Shown: positions 1 to 6,486 of the stretch, piece by piece | How positions within the stretch are numbered: position 1 is the first letter of the stretch | Layout: each line of letters begins with the position of its first letter | Origin: Bacteroidota bacterium | Lineage (GTDB): Bacteria > Bacteroidota > Ignavibacteria > SZUA-365 > JAADGX01 | Assembly (NCBI GenBank): GCA_027021285.1 | Contig: JALUUP010000229.1 | Span: forward strand, 1 to 11,647 | DNA length: 11,647 bases | Direction of reading: 5' to 3' | Notes under the pieces: model-generated | Told to the model about the DNA's origin: nothing | Databases searched by the model: none | The model's input: only the letters and a program-made list of their open reading frames with translations | Made by a program: the position numbers and the translations under genes

Positions 1-213
1 TTTTCGATCTCACTTCCCCACTCCACTCTCGTGACATTGAAAATCTATAACCAGCTTGGAATCGAAGTGGCGACGGTAGTTGACGGCCTCCGCCTGGACA
101 AAGGCGTTCACACGGTTTCGTTCAATACAGGCGCGCTGAACCCCGACGTGTACCTGTACGTTTTGCGGACACCGGAATTTTCGGCTTCACGCAAGATGGT
201 GATTCTCGAGTGA
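1..213 (+). CDS. C-terminal end of a secreted protein with a type IX secretion sorting domain (5' truncated)
   Basis: The reading frame is open from the first base and ends at TGA 211-213, so only the last 70 residues are present. They follow the pattern of the T9SS/Por C-terminal sorting domain (TIGR04183 type): a stretch like VTLKIYNQLGIEVATVV, then a glycine/histidine turn and VSFNTGALNPDVYLYVL, ending in SASRKMVIL. In this family the domain forms a small beta-sandwich that directs the protein through the type IX secretion system and is usually cleaved at the cell surface. A GTG at 31 is in frame but lies inside the domain, so it is not a plausible start; the gene begins upstream of the window. 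What the exported protein does cannot be told from the tail. A strong terminator follows 23 bases after the stop. Confidence 0.88.
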   Translation, partial: FSISLPHSTLVTLKIYNQLGIEVATVVDGLRLDKGVHTVSFNTGALNPDVYLYVLRTPEFSASRKMVILE

Positions 214-236
214 GAACACCCTCCTTCTGGTGAGAG

Positions 237-262
237 CGCGGGAGAAGTCTCCCGCGTTTTTT
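237..262 (+). terminator. Rho-independent terminator of the T9SS-tailed gene
   Basis: A perfect 8-bp GC-rich stem (CGCGGGAG at 237-244, CTCCCGCG at 249-256) with the 4-base loop AAGT is followed directly by six T residues (257-262). It lies 23 bases after the stop of the plus-strand gene. The T tract is on the plus strand only, so it is oriented for that gene. The convergent response regulator gene ends 12 bases further on, and the hairpin may also slow transcription arriving from that side. Confidence 0.9.
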
Positions 263-274
263 GTTGATGAAATA

Positions 275-733
275 CTAGTTCAACGCCTGCTCGATGCGCG
301 GCAGGATTTCATTCAGGAACTGTTTGTGAAAAACAGGTTTTGGAAAATAGAAATTCGCGCCCAGGGAAAACGCATACTCCATATCCACATCCGTGTGCAG
401 AGCGGAGATGACGGCGACAACGATATCCGAGGTTCCAGGATTATGTTTCACCTTTTCGCAAAGCGCGAAACCATCCATGAGGGGCATCATGAGATCGAGA
501 AAAATGACGTCTGGTTTTTTCTCCTGGATGCGCTCCAGGGCCTGGCGGCCATTATGCGCTTCTACCACCTCGTATCCCGCTCTCCGCAAGAGCGTTGCGC
601 AAAGGCTCAAAATACCTGGTTCATCATCGACAACCAGGGCGCGTCTCGTGCGCGCGCGTTGGGCCTTCTCTCGATCCTCAGGGGATTTCCGCTCGATGAC
701 GCGGGAATTTTGTCGCTGTGCCAGGTTCAACAT
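275..733 (-). CDS. Stand-alone receiver-domain response regulator (CheY-like)
   Basis: This 152-residue protein consists of a charged, probably disordered N-terminal segment (residues 1-31) and one complete receiver domain (about 32-150) without an output domain. The phosphorylation machinery is intact: acidic pair D36/D37, phospho-acceptor D80 in the motif FLDLMMPLMDG, S110 at the conserved Thr/Ser position followed by A111, and K132-P133. Such proteins accept phosphate from a histidine kinase and act through protein-protein contact; no kinase or partner is visible here. The ATG at 733 is well supported by GGAGGAGGT five bases upstream. The start lies inside the end of hpnE (56-base overlap), so the gene is probably co-transcribed with and translationally linked to the squalene genes. 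Whether it regulates them or is only carried in the same operon is unknown. Confidence 0.9.
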   Translation of the reverse strand: MLNLAQRQNSRVIERKSPEDREKAQRARTRRALVVDDEPGILSLCATLLRRAGYEVVEAHNGRQALERIQEKKPDVIFLDLMMPLMDGFALCEKVKHNPGTSDIVVAVISALHTDVDMEYAFSLGANFYFPKPVFHKQFLNEILPRIEQALN

Positions 734-2060
734 CGCATACCTCCTCCAAATAAGACGTTACCATGTCGGCGGCGGTGTAGCCACTTCGGGCGGCTCCTTC
801 AAGTGTTGACGGCAACCCCGTATCCGTCCAGTCACCGGCAAGGAACAAGTTGCGGGCAGGTGTCCGTGGACCGGGTCGAATTCGTTCCAGTCCAGGTGTC
901 GCTTCGAACGTCGCCGACCGTTCCAATAAAGTGCGGATCCCGCGCGGCTGGAATTTTTCAAGTTCAGGGAACAGGTGTTCCAGCTCCTTGAAAACATCCG
1001 CTTGCGGCGGACGGCCCTCCTCAAAAACAGCCGCGGAGATCACGCAGGTATGCATCCACAAATCCCGAACGATCTTCCTGGTGAAAATCCACTGTATGTT
1101 CGTGCCCAGCAATCCCAGCATGGGCTCCGTTGTTATCGGTTTTTCGATGAAAAACGTGAGCGAATAAATCGGTGAAGGACTCAACCTGCTCACGACCGCG
1201 GACAGTGTTTCATCCGGCCAAAGCGATCCCGCCAGTTTGCCAGTTTCTTTCCATGGCGTTGCCAGCACGACGGCAGACGGCTCCAGCAACATGCCGTCTT
1301 TCAATACGACGCCGCAGACGATGCCGTTGTTAACCACCAGGCGCTTTACGCCGTTGCCCGTGACGATCGTTCCATTCCTTCGGCTCAATTCTCGCAACGC
1401 ATCATCCACGTACAACCGCGTGAGACTGACCTCGGGAAGGAGAAGATCGGATGCGTCACGAACTCCGAAAAACACTTCCTTCAGGACGACCGCCAGCATT
1501 TTCGCCGATGCCCTTTCCGGCTTCGTGTTCAGCGTGGCGAGGCAGATCACCGACCACAGATTCCGGATTGCTTCTTCCGATTGACCAAGACCGGCGAGCC
1601 AGTGTGCAGCGGTTTCCCCGTCCAACGCCCCCAGTTTCCGTTCGTCCAGTGATTGCAACGCCGCCCCAACACGCAATGCCCGAAACCGGTCTTTCAGCGG
1701 AAGCGCGCGGAATCCAAGAATGCCTCGAACCACGCCCGATTTTCCACTGCCCGTCCGCAGTTTCAATTCCGCACGCTGCCCGCTCGCATGCCGGAATGGA
1801 ATGCGTAAGGGCGAGACGCGCCGGAGCTTATGATCCGCACCAATGTCCTTCAAAAATCCCAGGAACACGCTGTAACACCCCATGATCAGGTGCTGGCCGT
1901 TGTCGACTTCCATCCCGGTCCTTGGATCGGAAAACGAGTACGCCCTTCCGCCACAGTGTTTCTTCGCCTCGACAAGCGTAACCTTGCATCCGTTCCGGGC
2001 CAATTCCAGCGCTGCCACCAGACCCGCGACTCCCGATCCCACTACCAGGCAATCACGCAT
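678..2060 (-). CDS. hpnE: Hydroxysqualene dehydroxylase HpnE (FAD-dependent squalene-associated desaturase-like protein)
   Basis: HpnE uses reduced FAD to convert hydroxysqualene to squalene, the last step of the HpnCDE route. The 460-residue protein starts with a Rossmann FAD site (VVGSGVAGL, residues 6-14), acidic E31 at the end of the second strand and GGR at 37-39, followed by VDNGQH (52-57). Features typical of HpnE rather than phytoene desaturases are the ICLATLNTKPERAS stretch (about 172-185) and ASDLLLPEVSLTRLY (about 203-217). The C-terminal FAD motif FLAGDWTDTGLPSTLEGAARSGY spans about 406-428. ATG 2060 is preferred over ATG 2075 because GGAGG lies six bases before it; this leaves an 8-base overlap with the end of hpnCD. 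The last 20 or so residues extend beyond the usual family end and overlap the response regulator. Phytoene-type desaturase is the alternative, made unlikely by the neighbour. Confidence 0.9.
   Translation of the reverse strand: MRDCLVVGSGVAGLVAALELARNGCKVTLVEAKKHCGGRAYSFSDPRTGMEVDNGQHLIMGCYSVFLGFLKDIGADHKLRRVSPLRIPFRHASGQRAELKLRTGSGKSGVVRGILGFRALPLKDRFRALRVGAALQSLDERKLGALDGETAAHWLAGLGQSEEAIRNLWSVICLATLNTKPERASAKMLAVVLKEVFFGVRDASDLLLPEVSLTRLYVDDALRELSRRNGTIVTGNGVKRLVVNNGIVCGVVLKDGMLLEPSAVVLATPWKETGKLAGSLWPDETLSAVVSRLSPSPIYSLTFFIEKPITTEPMLGLLGTNIQWIFTRKIVRDLWMHTCVISAAVFEEGRPPQADVFKELEHLFPELEKFQPRGIRTLLERSATFEATPGLERIRPGPRTPARNLFLAGDWTDTGLPSTLEGAARSGYTAADMVTSYLEEVCDVEPGTATKFPRHRAEIP
739..747 (-). 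promoter_or_regulatory. Strong ribosome binding site for the response regulator
   Basis: On the minus strand GGAGGAGGT (747 to 739) lies five bases upstream of the ATG at 733-731. It is near-perfectly complementary to the 16S rRNA tail and sits within the hpnE coding sequence. It is what decides the start of the response regulator and shows that the overlap with hpnE is real. Confidence 0.85.
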
Positions 2061-3795
2061 CGACAACCTCCACATGCGGTGCCGGGCTGAACCATTCGCT
2101 TAGAGCAAGCCAGATTTTCTTCGGTGTGGAAATGGTAATCTTTTCGGTGAAGACGTCGTAGTTCTTTTTCTCGATGCGTTCCAGGATGTGAAAATAAATC
2201 CTGTCCATGATGCGCGCGGCCAGGAACGAGGCCCGGTCTTCCAGGGCAAGCGAACGCCGCGCCCGCAGGTAGTAGTCCCGCGCCCGGTTGCATTCGAACT
2301 GCATCAGGCGCCGGAAACTCTCGTTGTACTCGCACCGGAGCAATTCCTCCTCCGAGTATCCGAAGGCCGCAAAATCTTCCCGTGGAATATAAATGCGCCC
2401 CTGCTCGGCGTCGTGCTTCACGTCGCGAACGATGTTCGTCAATTGCAAGGCAATGCCGAGATCGATGGCGTACTGCCTGGCGCTCTCCTTCCGGTACCCG
2501 AAGATCTCGCTGCACATCAATCCCACGGTGGAGGCGACTTTATAACAATACTCCTTCAACTCGTCGAATGTATCGTATCGCGAATTGTGCAGGTCCATCT
2601 CCATTCCCTGGATGAGCTCAAAAAAGTGTTCGACAGGGATACGGAAACGCCGGGCAATGACCATCAGCCGGTTGAGCAGCGCGAATTCCGAGTCGCCCCG
2701 CGTGGCCCGCGTCAGTTCTTCCAACCAGCGTTTCAGCCGCGCATGCTTGACCTTCGGATCGTCGTCTTCGTCCACGATATCGTCAGTTCGGCGACAAAAG
2801 GCATATACCGTGTGGATGGCGTCCCGCTTCTGGGAGGAGAGAAATCGAAACGAGTAGTAAAAATTCGTCCGGCTGGTGCGCGTGATCTGCCCTACGGATT
2901 CTCCATCCCGCGCTTTCACAGGCAGCAAGGCCCGGGCAAATACAACAGCACCGTCTTTCCAGCCAAGTTGCGGACGTTCCGTGAGCAGTTTCTCCTGGAG
3001 CTTGCTGGCGGACTCCAGTATCCGCATGCCGCCGTGCCAGGTGGCTCGTATTTCCAACCGCAGCCGGAAAGGCAGGACGGAGAACAACGGTGTGGCGCGT
3101 CGGAAGAGCTCTTTAGTTCGATCAATTTCAAATTGCAGAAGGCGTCGTACGTCGGATGGATCGCCGGTCACGCGCGATCCATCCAGCTTGCAGTGAAACG
3201 TGCGCAGGTCTTCGCCGGGAAGGTACACCCTGCCCTTTTCCGCATCGACGGAAATGTCCTGCCAGAAATTTGCCAGCTGCAATCCCGTGCACAAATCGTC
3301 CGAAGCTGCACGGGCGGCTTCGTTGTCAACACCGAATATCAGGAGCAGGATTCTTCCAACGGGGTTGGCGGATTTGCGACAATATTCCAGCAGGCCGGAA
3401 TAGGATTCATAGCGCTGGACGCGCACGTCCTGGGCGAAAGCGTCGAGGAGGTCGTGGAAATGGGAAGCGGGTATGCCAAAGGTGTTCGCGGTATCCGTGA
3501 GAGCAGCCATGCGCGGTGGGGGTTCACCCGCAAGGGCCCGATCCAGGTCCGTGCGCATTGCCGCGAGTTCCCGCAACCGTTCTTCCGGAGCGTGCGCCCC
3601 CTCGTCCGCCGCGTCGTCGGCCGCACGGGCGAACGCATAGACCGCAGCCACGTGATGCCGAAGCCTCGCCGGAACCAGGAACGAAGCCACGGGGAAGTTT
3701 TCGTAATGAGCGCGCGCGATCTTCAGGCAGCGGCGGTAATCACGATCGATATTCTCGTTACTATGGAACACGCCTGAATATTGTTCATTTCGCAT
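2053..3795 (-). CDS. hpnCD: HpnC-HpnD fusion: bifunctional hydroxysqualene synthase / presqualene diphosphate synthase
   Basis: One uninterrupted 580-residue frame holds two complete squalene/phytoene-synthase-type domains; each is normally a separate protein of about 270-300 residues. The N-terminal half (about 18-293) is HpnC-like: ARAHYENFPVASFLVPARLR (28-47), first aspartate motif DDAAD (D60, D61, D64) and the HpnC signature ANFWQDISVDAEKGRVYLP (about 175-193; N176, D180, D184). The C-terminal half (about 303-575) is HpnD-like: YYSFRFL, DDIVDE (D338, D339, D342) and LTNIVRDVKHDAEQGRIYIP (D458, D462). The expected activities are two farnesyl diphosphates to presqualene diphosphate (HpnD half), then to hydroxysqualene (HpnC half), with Mg2+ bound by the aspartates. 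The short linker (about 295-306) contains no ATG or GTG that could start HpnD alone. ATG 3795 is the likely start, though no clear ribosome binding site precedes it; a TTG at 3801 is possible. HpnE follows with an 8-base overlap. Confidence 0.92.
   Translation of the reverse strand: MRNEQYSGVFHSNENIDRDYRRCLKIARAHYENFPVASFLVPARLRHHVAAVYAFARAADDAADEGAHAPEERLRELAAMRTDLDRALAGEPPPRMAALTDTANTFGIPASHFHDLLDAFAQDVRVQRYESYSGLLEYCRKSANPVGRILLLIFGVDNEAARAASDDLCTGLQLANFWQDISVDAEKGRVYLPGEDLRTFHCKLDGSRVTGDPSDVRRLLQFEIDRTKELFRRATPLFSVLPFRLRLEIRATWHGGMRILESASKLQEKLLTERPQLGWKDGAVVFARALLPVKARDGESVGQITRTSRTNFYYSFRFLSSQKRDAIHTVYAFCRRTDDIVDEDDDPKVKHARLKRWLEELTRATRGDSEFALLNRLMVIARRFRIPVEHFFELIQGMEMDLHNSRYDTFDELKEYCYKVASTVGLMCSEIFGYRKESARQYAIDLGIALQLTNIVRDVKHDAEQGRIYIPREDFAAFGYSEEELLRCEYNESFRRLMQFECNRARDYYLRARRSLALEDRASFLAARIMDRIYFHILERIEKKNYDVFTEKITISTPKKIWLALSEWFSPAPHVEVVDA
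2067..2071 (-). promoter_or_regulatory. Ribosome binding site deciding the hpnE start
   Basis: On the minus strand GGAGG (2071 to 2067) lies six bases before ATG 2060-2058. The in-frame ATG at 2075 is upstream of this site, with no comparable motif before it, so 2060 is the better start. The site is inside the final codons of hpnCD, which favours translational coupling. Confidence 0.7.
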
Positions 3796-3826
3796 ATACA
3801 AACACGGAGTGATCTTTTCTCGTTGA

Positions 3827-3848
3827 AATCCCGAGAATGTTCGGGATT
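3827..3848. repeat. Perfect 8-bp inverted repeat upstream of hpnCD
   Basis: AATCCCGA (3827-3834) and TCGGGATT (3841-3848) are perfect reverse complements separated by six bases. The element ends 32 bases before the hpnCD start codon, so it would be in the 5' leader or promoter-proximal DNA. It could be an operator or an RNA hairpin. There is no T tract on the minus strand after it, so it is not a standard terminator. Confidence 0.6.
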
Positions 3849-3901
3849 AAGATAGAACAGAATTTTTCTCTTTGCAAAATATTCTTACAGTCGTCAAGCA
3901 G

Positions 3902-3929
3902 TTTATAACAAAACATGCGCGCATCTCAA
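3902..3929 (-). promoter_or_regulatory. Candidate promoter for the hpnCD-hpnE-response regulator operon
   Basis: Reading the minus strand, TTGAGA (3929 to 3924) and TATAAA (3907 to 3902) are separated by 16 bases, resembling sigma70-type -35 and -10 boxes. Transcription would start near 3895 and give a leader of about 100 bases that includes the inverted repeat at 3827-3848. FCB-group housekeeping promoters often differ from this consensus, so this is tentative. Confidence 0.3.
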
Positions 3930-3995
3930 GTGATACTTCAAGAGAGACACGTGCCTAAACGGTATTGACGGCGGGACGGTCTCCCCGAATTCTCC

Positions 3996-4031
3996 TGTAA
4001 AAATGTAAAAACGACAATTTTCTATGTAAAA
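3996..4031. repeat. Tandem TGTAAAAA repeat with a third copy
   Basis: TGTAAAAA occurs twice head-to-tail at 3996-4003 and 4004-4011, and TGTAAAA again at 4025-4031. The copies lie in the non-coding region about 200 bases upstream of the permease. They may be protein binding sites or only low-complexity AT-rich sequence. Confidence 0.4.
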
Positions 4032-4090
4032 TTCCCCGGGCCGGTAATATCATGTACAAAAAATCTGTTATATTTCTTGACCTGCACACG

Positions 4091-4105
4091 CTCTGATCTT
4101 CAGAG
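4091..4105. repeat. Small inverted repeat upstream of the permease
   Basis: CTCTGA (4091-4096) and TCAGAG (4100-4105) are perfect reverse complements around a 3-base centre. The element is about 120 bases before the permease start and 9 bases before the possible upstream ORF. An operator role is possible but unproven; a repeat this short can occur by chance. Confidence 0.35.
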
Positions 4106-4114
4106 TAACAGGCC

Positions 4115-4225
4115 ATGGTCCACCACGATGGTTCTGCGATTTTTCGAGCTGTCATTTCACGTCCTTTTCGCACGAGCACAACATTCACGTGCTTGCTGGC
4201 GATGATTGAAAACGCAATACGATAA
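4115..4225 (+). other. Possible 36-codon upstream ORF coupled to the permease
   Basis: A short frame starts at ATG 4115 and stops at TAA 4223-4225, sharing its last base with the permease start codon (TAATG). The permease itself has no visible ribosome binding site, so this arrangement could allow re-initiation. The predicted peptide has no recognisable family, and only a weak AGG precedes its ATG. It may well be chance. Confidence 0.18.
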
Positions 4226-6315
4226 TGATTGAACTCAAACGCTCCAGAAGACTCAAGAAAGAACTCTCGCTTCTCCATGTTTATGCTATTGCAACCGGCA
4301 CGACATTGAGCGCGGGATTATTTTTATTACCCGGCCTGGCGGCGGTGGAAGCAGGTCCGGCTATCGTGCTTGCATACATCCTGGCCGCCGTACCGCTCAT
4401 TCCCGCCATGCTGAGCATCGTGGAGCTTGCCACGGCCATGCCACGCGCGGGCGGTGTCTACTACTTCCTCGACCGCGCTCTCGGTCCAATGGTGGGAACC
4501 ATCGGCGGGATGGGAACCTGGCTGGCGCTGGTGCTCAAAGTTGCTTTCGCACTGATCGGAATGGGCGCATACATCGCCTTGTTCGTATCCGGCGTTTCCA
4601 TAACCCCAGTTGCGATCTGCCTGGCTGTCGCGCTCGGAATACTGAATATTTACAGCGCCAAGAAGACCGGGCGATTCCAGTTGTTCCTTGTGGTGTTCCT
4701 TCTCGGCGTCCTGGCCTGGTTCATATTTAACGGGCTCCTGGAGATCAACCCGGCGCATTTCACCGGCTTTCTCGACCCCGGCGCTTCCGCCATTCTCAGC
4801 ACCGCAGGTCTCGTGTACATCAGCTACGTCGGCGTTACAAAAATCGCCAGTCTTTCCGAAGAAATTGAAAACCCTGAACGGAACATCCCCCTGGGCGTCT
4901 TTCTCGCCCTTGCCACCGCCCTGGTTATCTACGGCGTGGGTACTGTCATCATGGTGGGAGTATTGCCCATGGAAGTTCTCCGGGGCGACCTTACACCCGT
5001 TGCCACAACCGCCAAGGCCATACTCGGAGAACCCGGCTTCATCCTCGTTTCCGTAGCCGCGCTGGTAGCGTTCGTCTCCGTGGCCAACGCCGGTATCATG
5101 AGCGCGTCTCGTTACCCCCTGGCCATGAGCAGGGACCATATTCTGCCCCGGTTTTTTCACCGCCTGGGCAAGCAGGGAACCCCGGTGTCTTCCATCCTCT
5201 TCACACTGGGAACCATCATCGCCATTCTCCTGCTTCTGGATCCGACCGGCATCGCCAAGCTGGCAAGTGCGTTTCAACTTCTCGTCTTCGCTTTTGTCTG
5301 CCTGGCGGTTATCGTCATGCGCGAGAGCCGCATAGAATCGTACGACCCGGGGTTCCGGTCGCCGTTCTACCCCTGGACCCAGATTATCGGCATCATCGCT
5401 CCATTGATTCTTATCGCGGAGATGGGATCCATGTCCATCGCGTTCAGCGCCGGGATCCTCCTGGCCGGGGCTGCCTGGTACTGGTATTACGCCCGGTCCA
5501 GCGTCGTGCGCAACGGCGCCATCTACCATATCTTCGAACGCCTTGGGCAACTGCGGTACAGCGGATTGGACCGCGAACTCCGGGGCATCCTCAAGGAAAA
5601 GGGATTGCGGGAAGATGATCCGTACGATGAAATCGTAGCCAAGAGCTACGTCATCGATCTCGATAAACCGACAGAGTTCGAAGAGGTCGTGGAAATGGCC
5701 TCGGAATGGTTCACCCAGTTCGTATCATACAGCGCCGAGGAACTCAAGGCGCAATTCCTCGAAGGCACGCGCATCGGTATAACGCCCGTCACGCACGGCA
5801 TCGCTCTTCCGCACCTCCGCATCGAGGGCCTGGAACAATCGGAGATGATCCTGGTGCGCTGCTGCCCCGGCATTCACATCGTGTACAACAACCCTCTCAC
5901 GCCTGATGACGAGGATGAAGCCGACGTCAAGGCGGTGTTTTTCCTGATCAGTCCCGAAGATAATCCGACCCTGCACTTGCGAATATTGGCGCAAATTGCG
6001 GGGCGCGTCGACGACGAACATTTCATGGAAGAATGGGAGAAAGCCGCAAATGACCAGGAATTGAAAGAAGTGCTGCTGCACGACGAACGCTTCCTCTCAC
6101 TGTTCATCCAGAGAGGCAGTGAATCGGAAGTTCTCATCGGAAAGGCTTTGCGCGACATCCAGATTCCCGACACCTGTCTCATCGCCCTCCTTCGCCGGGG
6201 TGGACGAACCATCCTACCGAAAGGCGACACCGTTTTTCAGGAAGGCGACAAGCTTACAATTATCGGGGATATCAAGGGAATGAGTGAAATGAAAAAACGG
6301 TATGGCGGCGAATGA
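4225..6315 (+). CDS. APC-family amino acid permease with PTS EIIA-like and RCK_C (TrkA_C) regulatory domains
   Basis: Residues 1-422 form an APC-superfamily transporter with about 12 hydrophobic helices. The family marks are GTTLSAGLFLLPG in helix 1 (25-37), PRAGGVYYFLDRALGP (73-88) and SEEIENPERNIPLG (211-224). After a linker, residues about 485-625 resemble a PTS EIIA type-2/Ntr domain: GIALPHLRIEGL (525-536) puts H530 where EIIA proteins are phosphorylated, and H584 lies in HLRILAQIA. Residues about 632-690 resemble an RCK_C/TrkA_C domain (SEVLIGKALRDIQIP, then EGDKLTIIGD). The membrane part probably moves amino acids or another small solute by coupling to an ion gradient; the substrate cannot be read. 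The C-terminal domains suggest control by phosphorylation and by a small ligand. At 696 residues it is much longer than plain APC permeases (about 430-500). ATG 4225 is chosen because the protein begins just before helix 1; no Shine-Dalgarno is visible. Confidence 0.87.
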   Translation: MIELKRSRRLKKELSLLHVYAIATGTTLSAGLFLLPGLAAVEAGPAIVLAYILAAVPLIPAMLSIVELATAMPRAGGVYYFLDRALGPMVGTIGGMGTWLALVLKVAFALIGMGAYIALFVSGVSITPVAICLAVALGILNIYSAKKTGRFQLFLVVFLLGVLAWFIFNGLLEINPAHFTGFLDPGASAILSTAGLVYISYVGVTKIASLSEEIENPERNIPLGVFLALATALVIYGVGTVIMVGVLPMEVLRGDLTPVATTAKAILGEPGFILVSVAALVAFVSVANAGIMSASRYPLAMSRDHILPRFFHRLGKQGTPVSSILFTLGTIIAILLLLDPTGIAKLASAFQLLVFAFVCLAVIVMRESRIESYDPGFRSPFYPWTQIIGIIAPLILIAEMGSMSIAFSAGILLAGAAWYWYYARSSVVRNGAIYHIFERLGQLRYSGLDRELRGILKEKGLREDDPYDEIVAKSYVIDLDKPTEFEEVVEMASEWFTQFVSYSAEELKAQFLEGTRIGITPVTHGIALPHLRIEGLEQSEMILVRCCPGIHIVYNNPLTPDDEDEADVKAVFFLISPEDNPTLHLRILAQIAGRVDDEHFMEEWEKAANDQELKEVLLHDERFLSLFIQRGSESEVLIGKALRDIQIPDTCLIALLRRGGRTILPKGDTVFQEGDKLTIIGDIKGMSEMKKRYGGE

Positions 6316-6486
6316 CTTTTTCACTGCTTCATCCTCACAAGAGAATGGCTCCGTGTAGAAAGGTTCGAGCCGCGTTGAAGATCCAAATGGCTTGATTATC
6401 GTTCCGCACATTCGTTATTTCATCGAAAGCTCGGAATCGCCGATACCGCGAAAGAGCAAACCGTATCACCTTCATACAGAGCTTAC

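Larger units (their letters stand above)
3796..4224. other. Divergent intergenic region between hpnCD and the APC permease
   Basis: This stretch of about 430 bases is visibly richer in A and T than the genes on either side and must contain the promoters for both transcription directions. It holds an 8-bp inverted repeat (3827-3848), a weak promoter candidate for hpnCD (3902-3929), three TGTAAAA elements (3996-4031), a 6-bp inverted repeat (4091-4105) and a possible 36-codon upstream ORF (4115-4225). No convincing longer gene or RNA gene was recognised on either strand. Confidence 0.7.

Noticed and set aside
2188..3777. 529-codon plus-strand frame opposite hpnCD
   Set aside because: Antisense shadow of the fusion gene, with no domain recognisable in its translation.
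3833..3842. SOS/LexA-like box (resembling GAAC-N4-GTTC) within the inverted repeat upstream of hpnCD
   Set aside because: The left half-site does not match, and a DNA-damage link to squalene genes is not otherwise supported.
3955..4278. 107-codon minus-strand frame across the intergenic region and the permease start
   Set aside because: No recognisable family, low-complexity hydrophobic and basic composition, overlaps the well-supported permease start, and no ribosome binding site.
4327..5550. 407-codon minus-strand frame opposite the permease
   Set aside because: Translation is rich in G, D, H and Q, with no hydrophobic core or family motif; the permease frame is certain.
6316..6486. Possible terminator or promoter between the permease and the COG3581-like gene
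   Set aside because: No stem-loop with a T tract was found, and the best TTGATT-N17-TTATTT pair matches consensus poorly.
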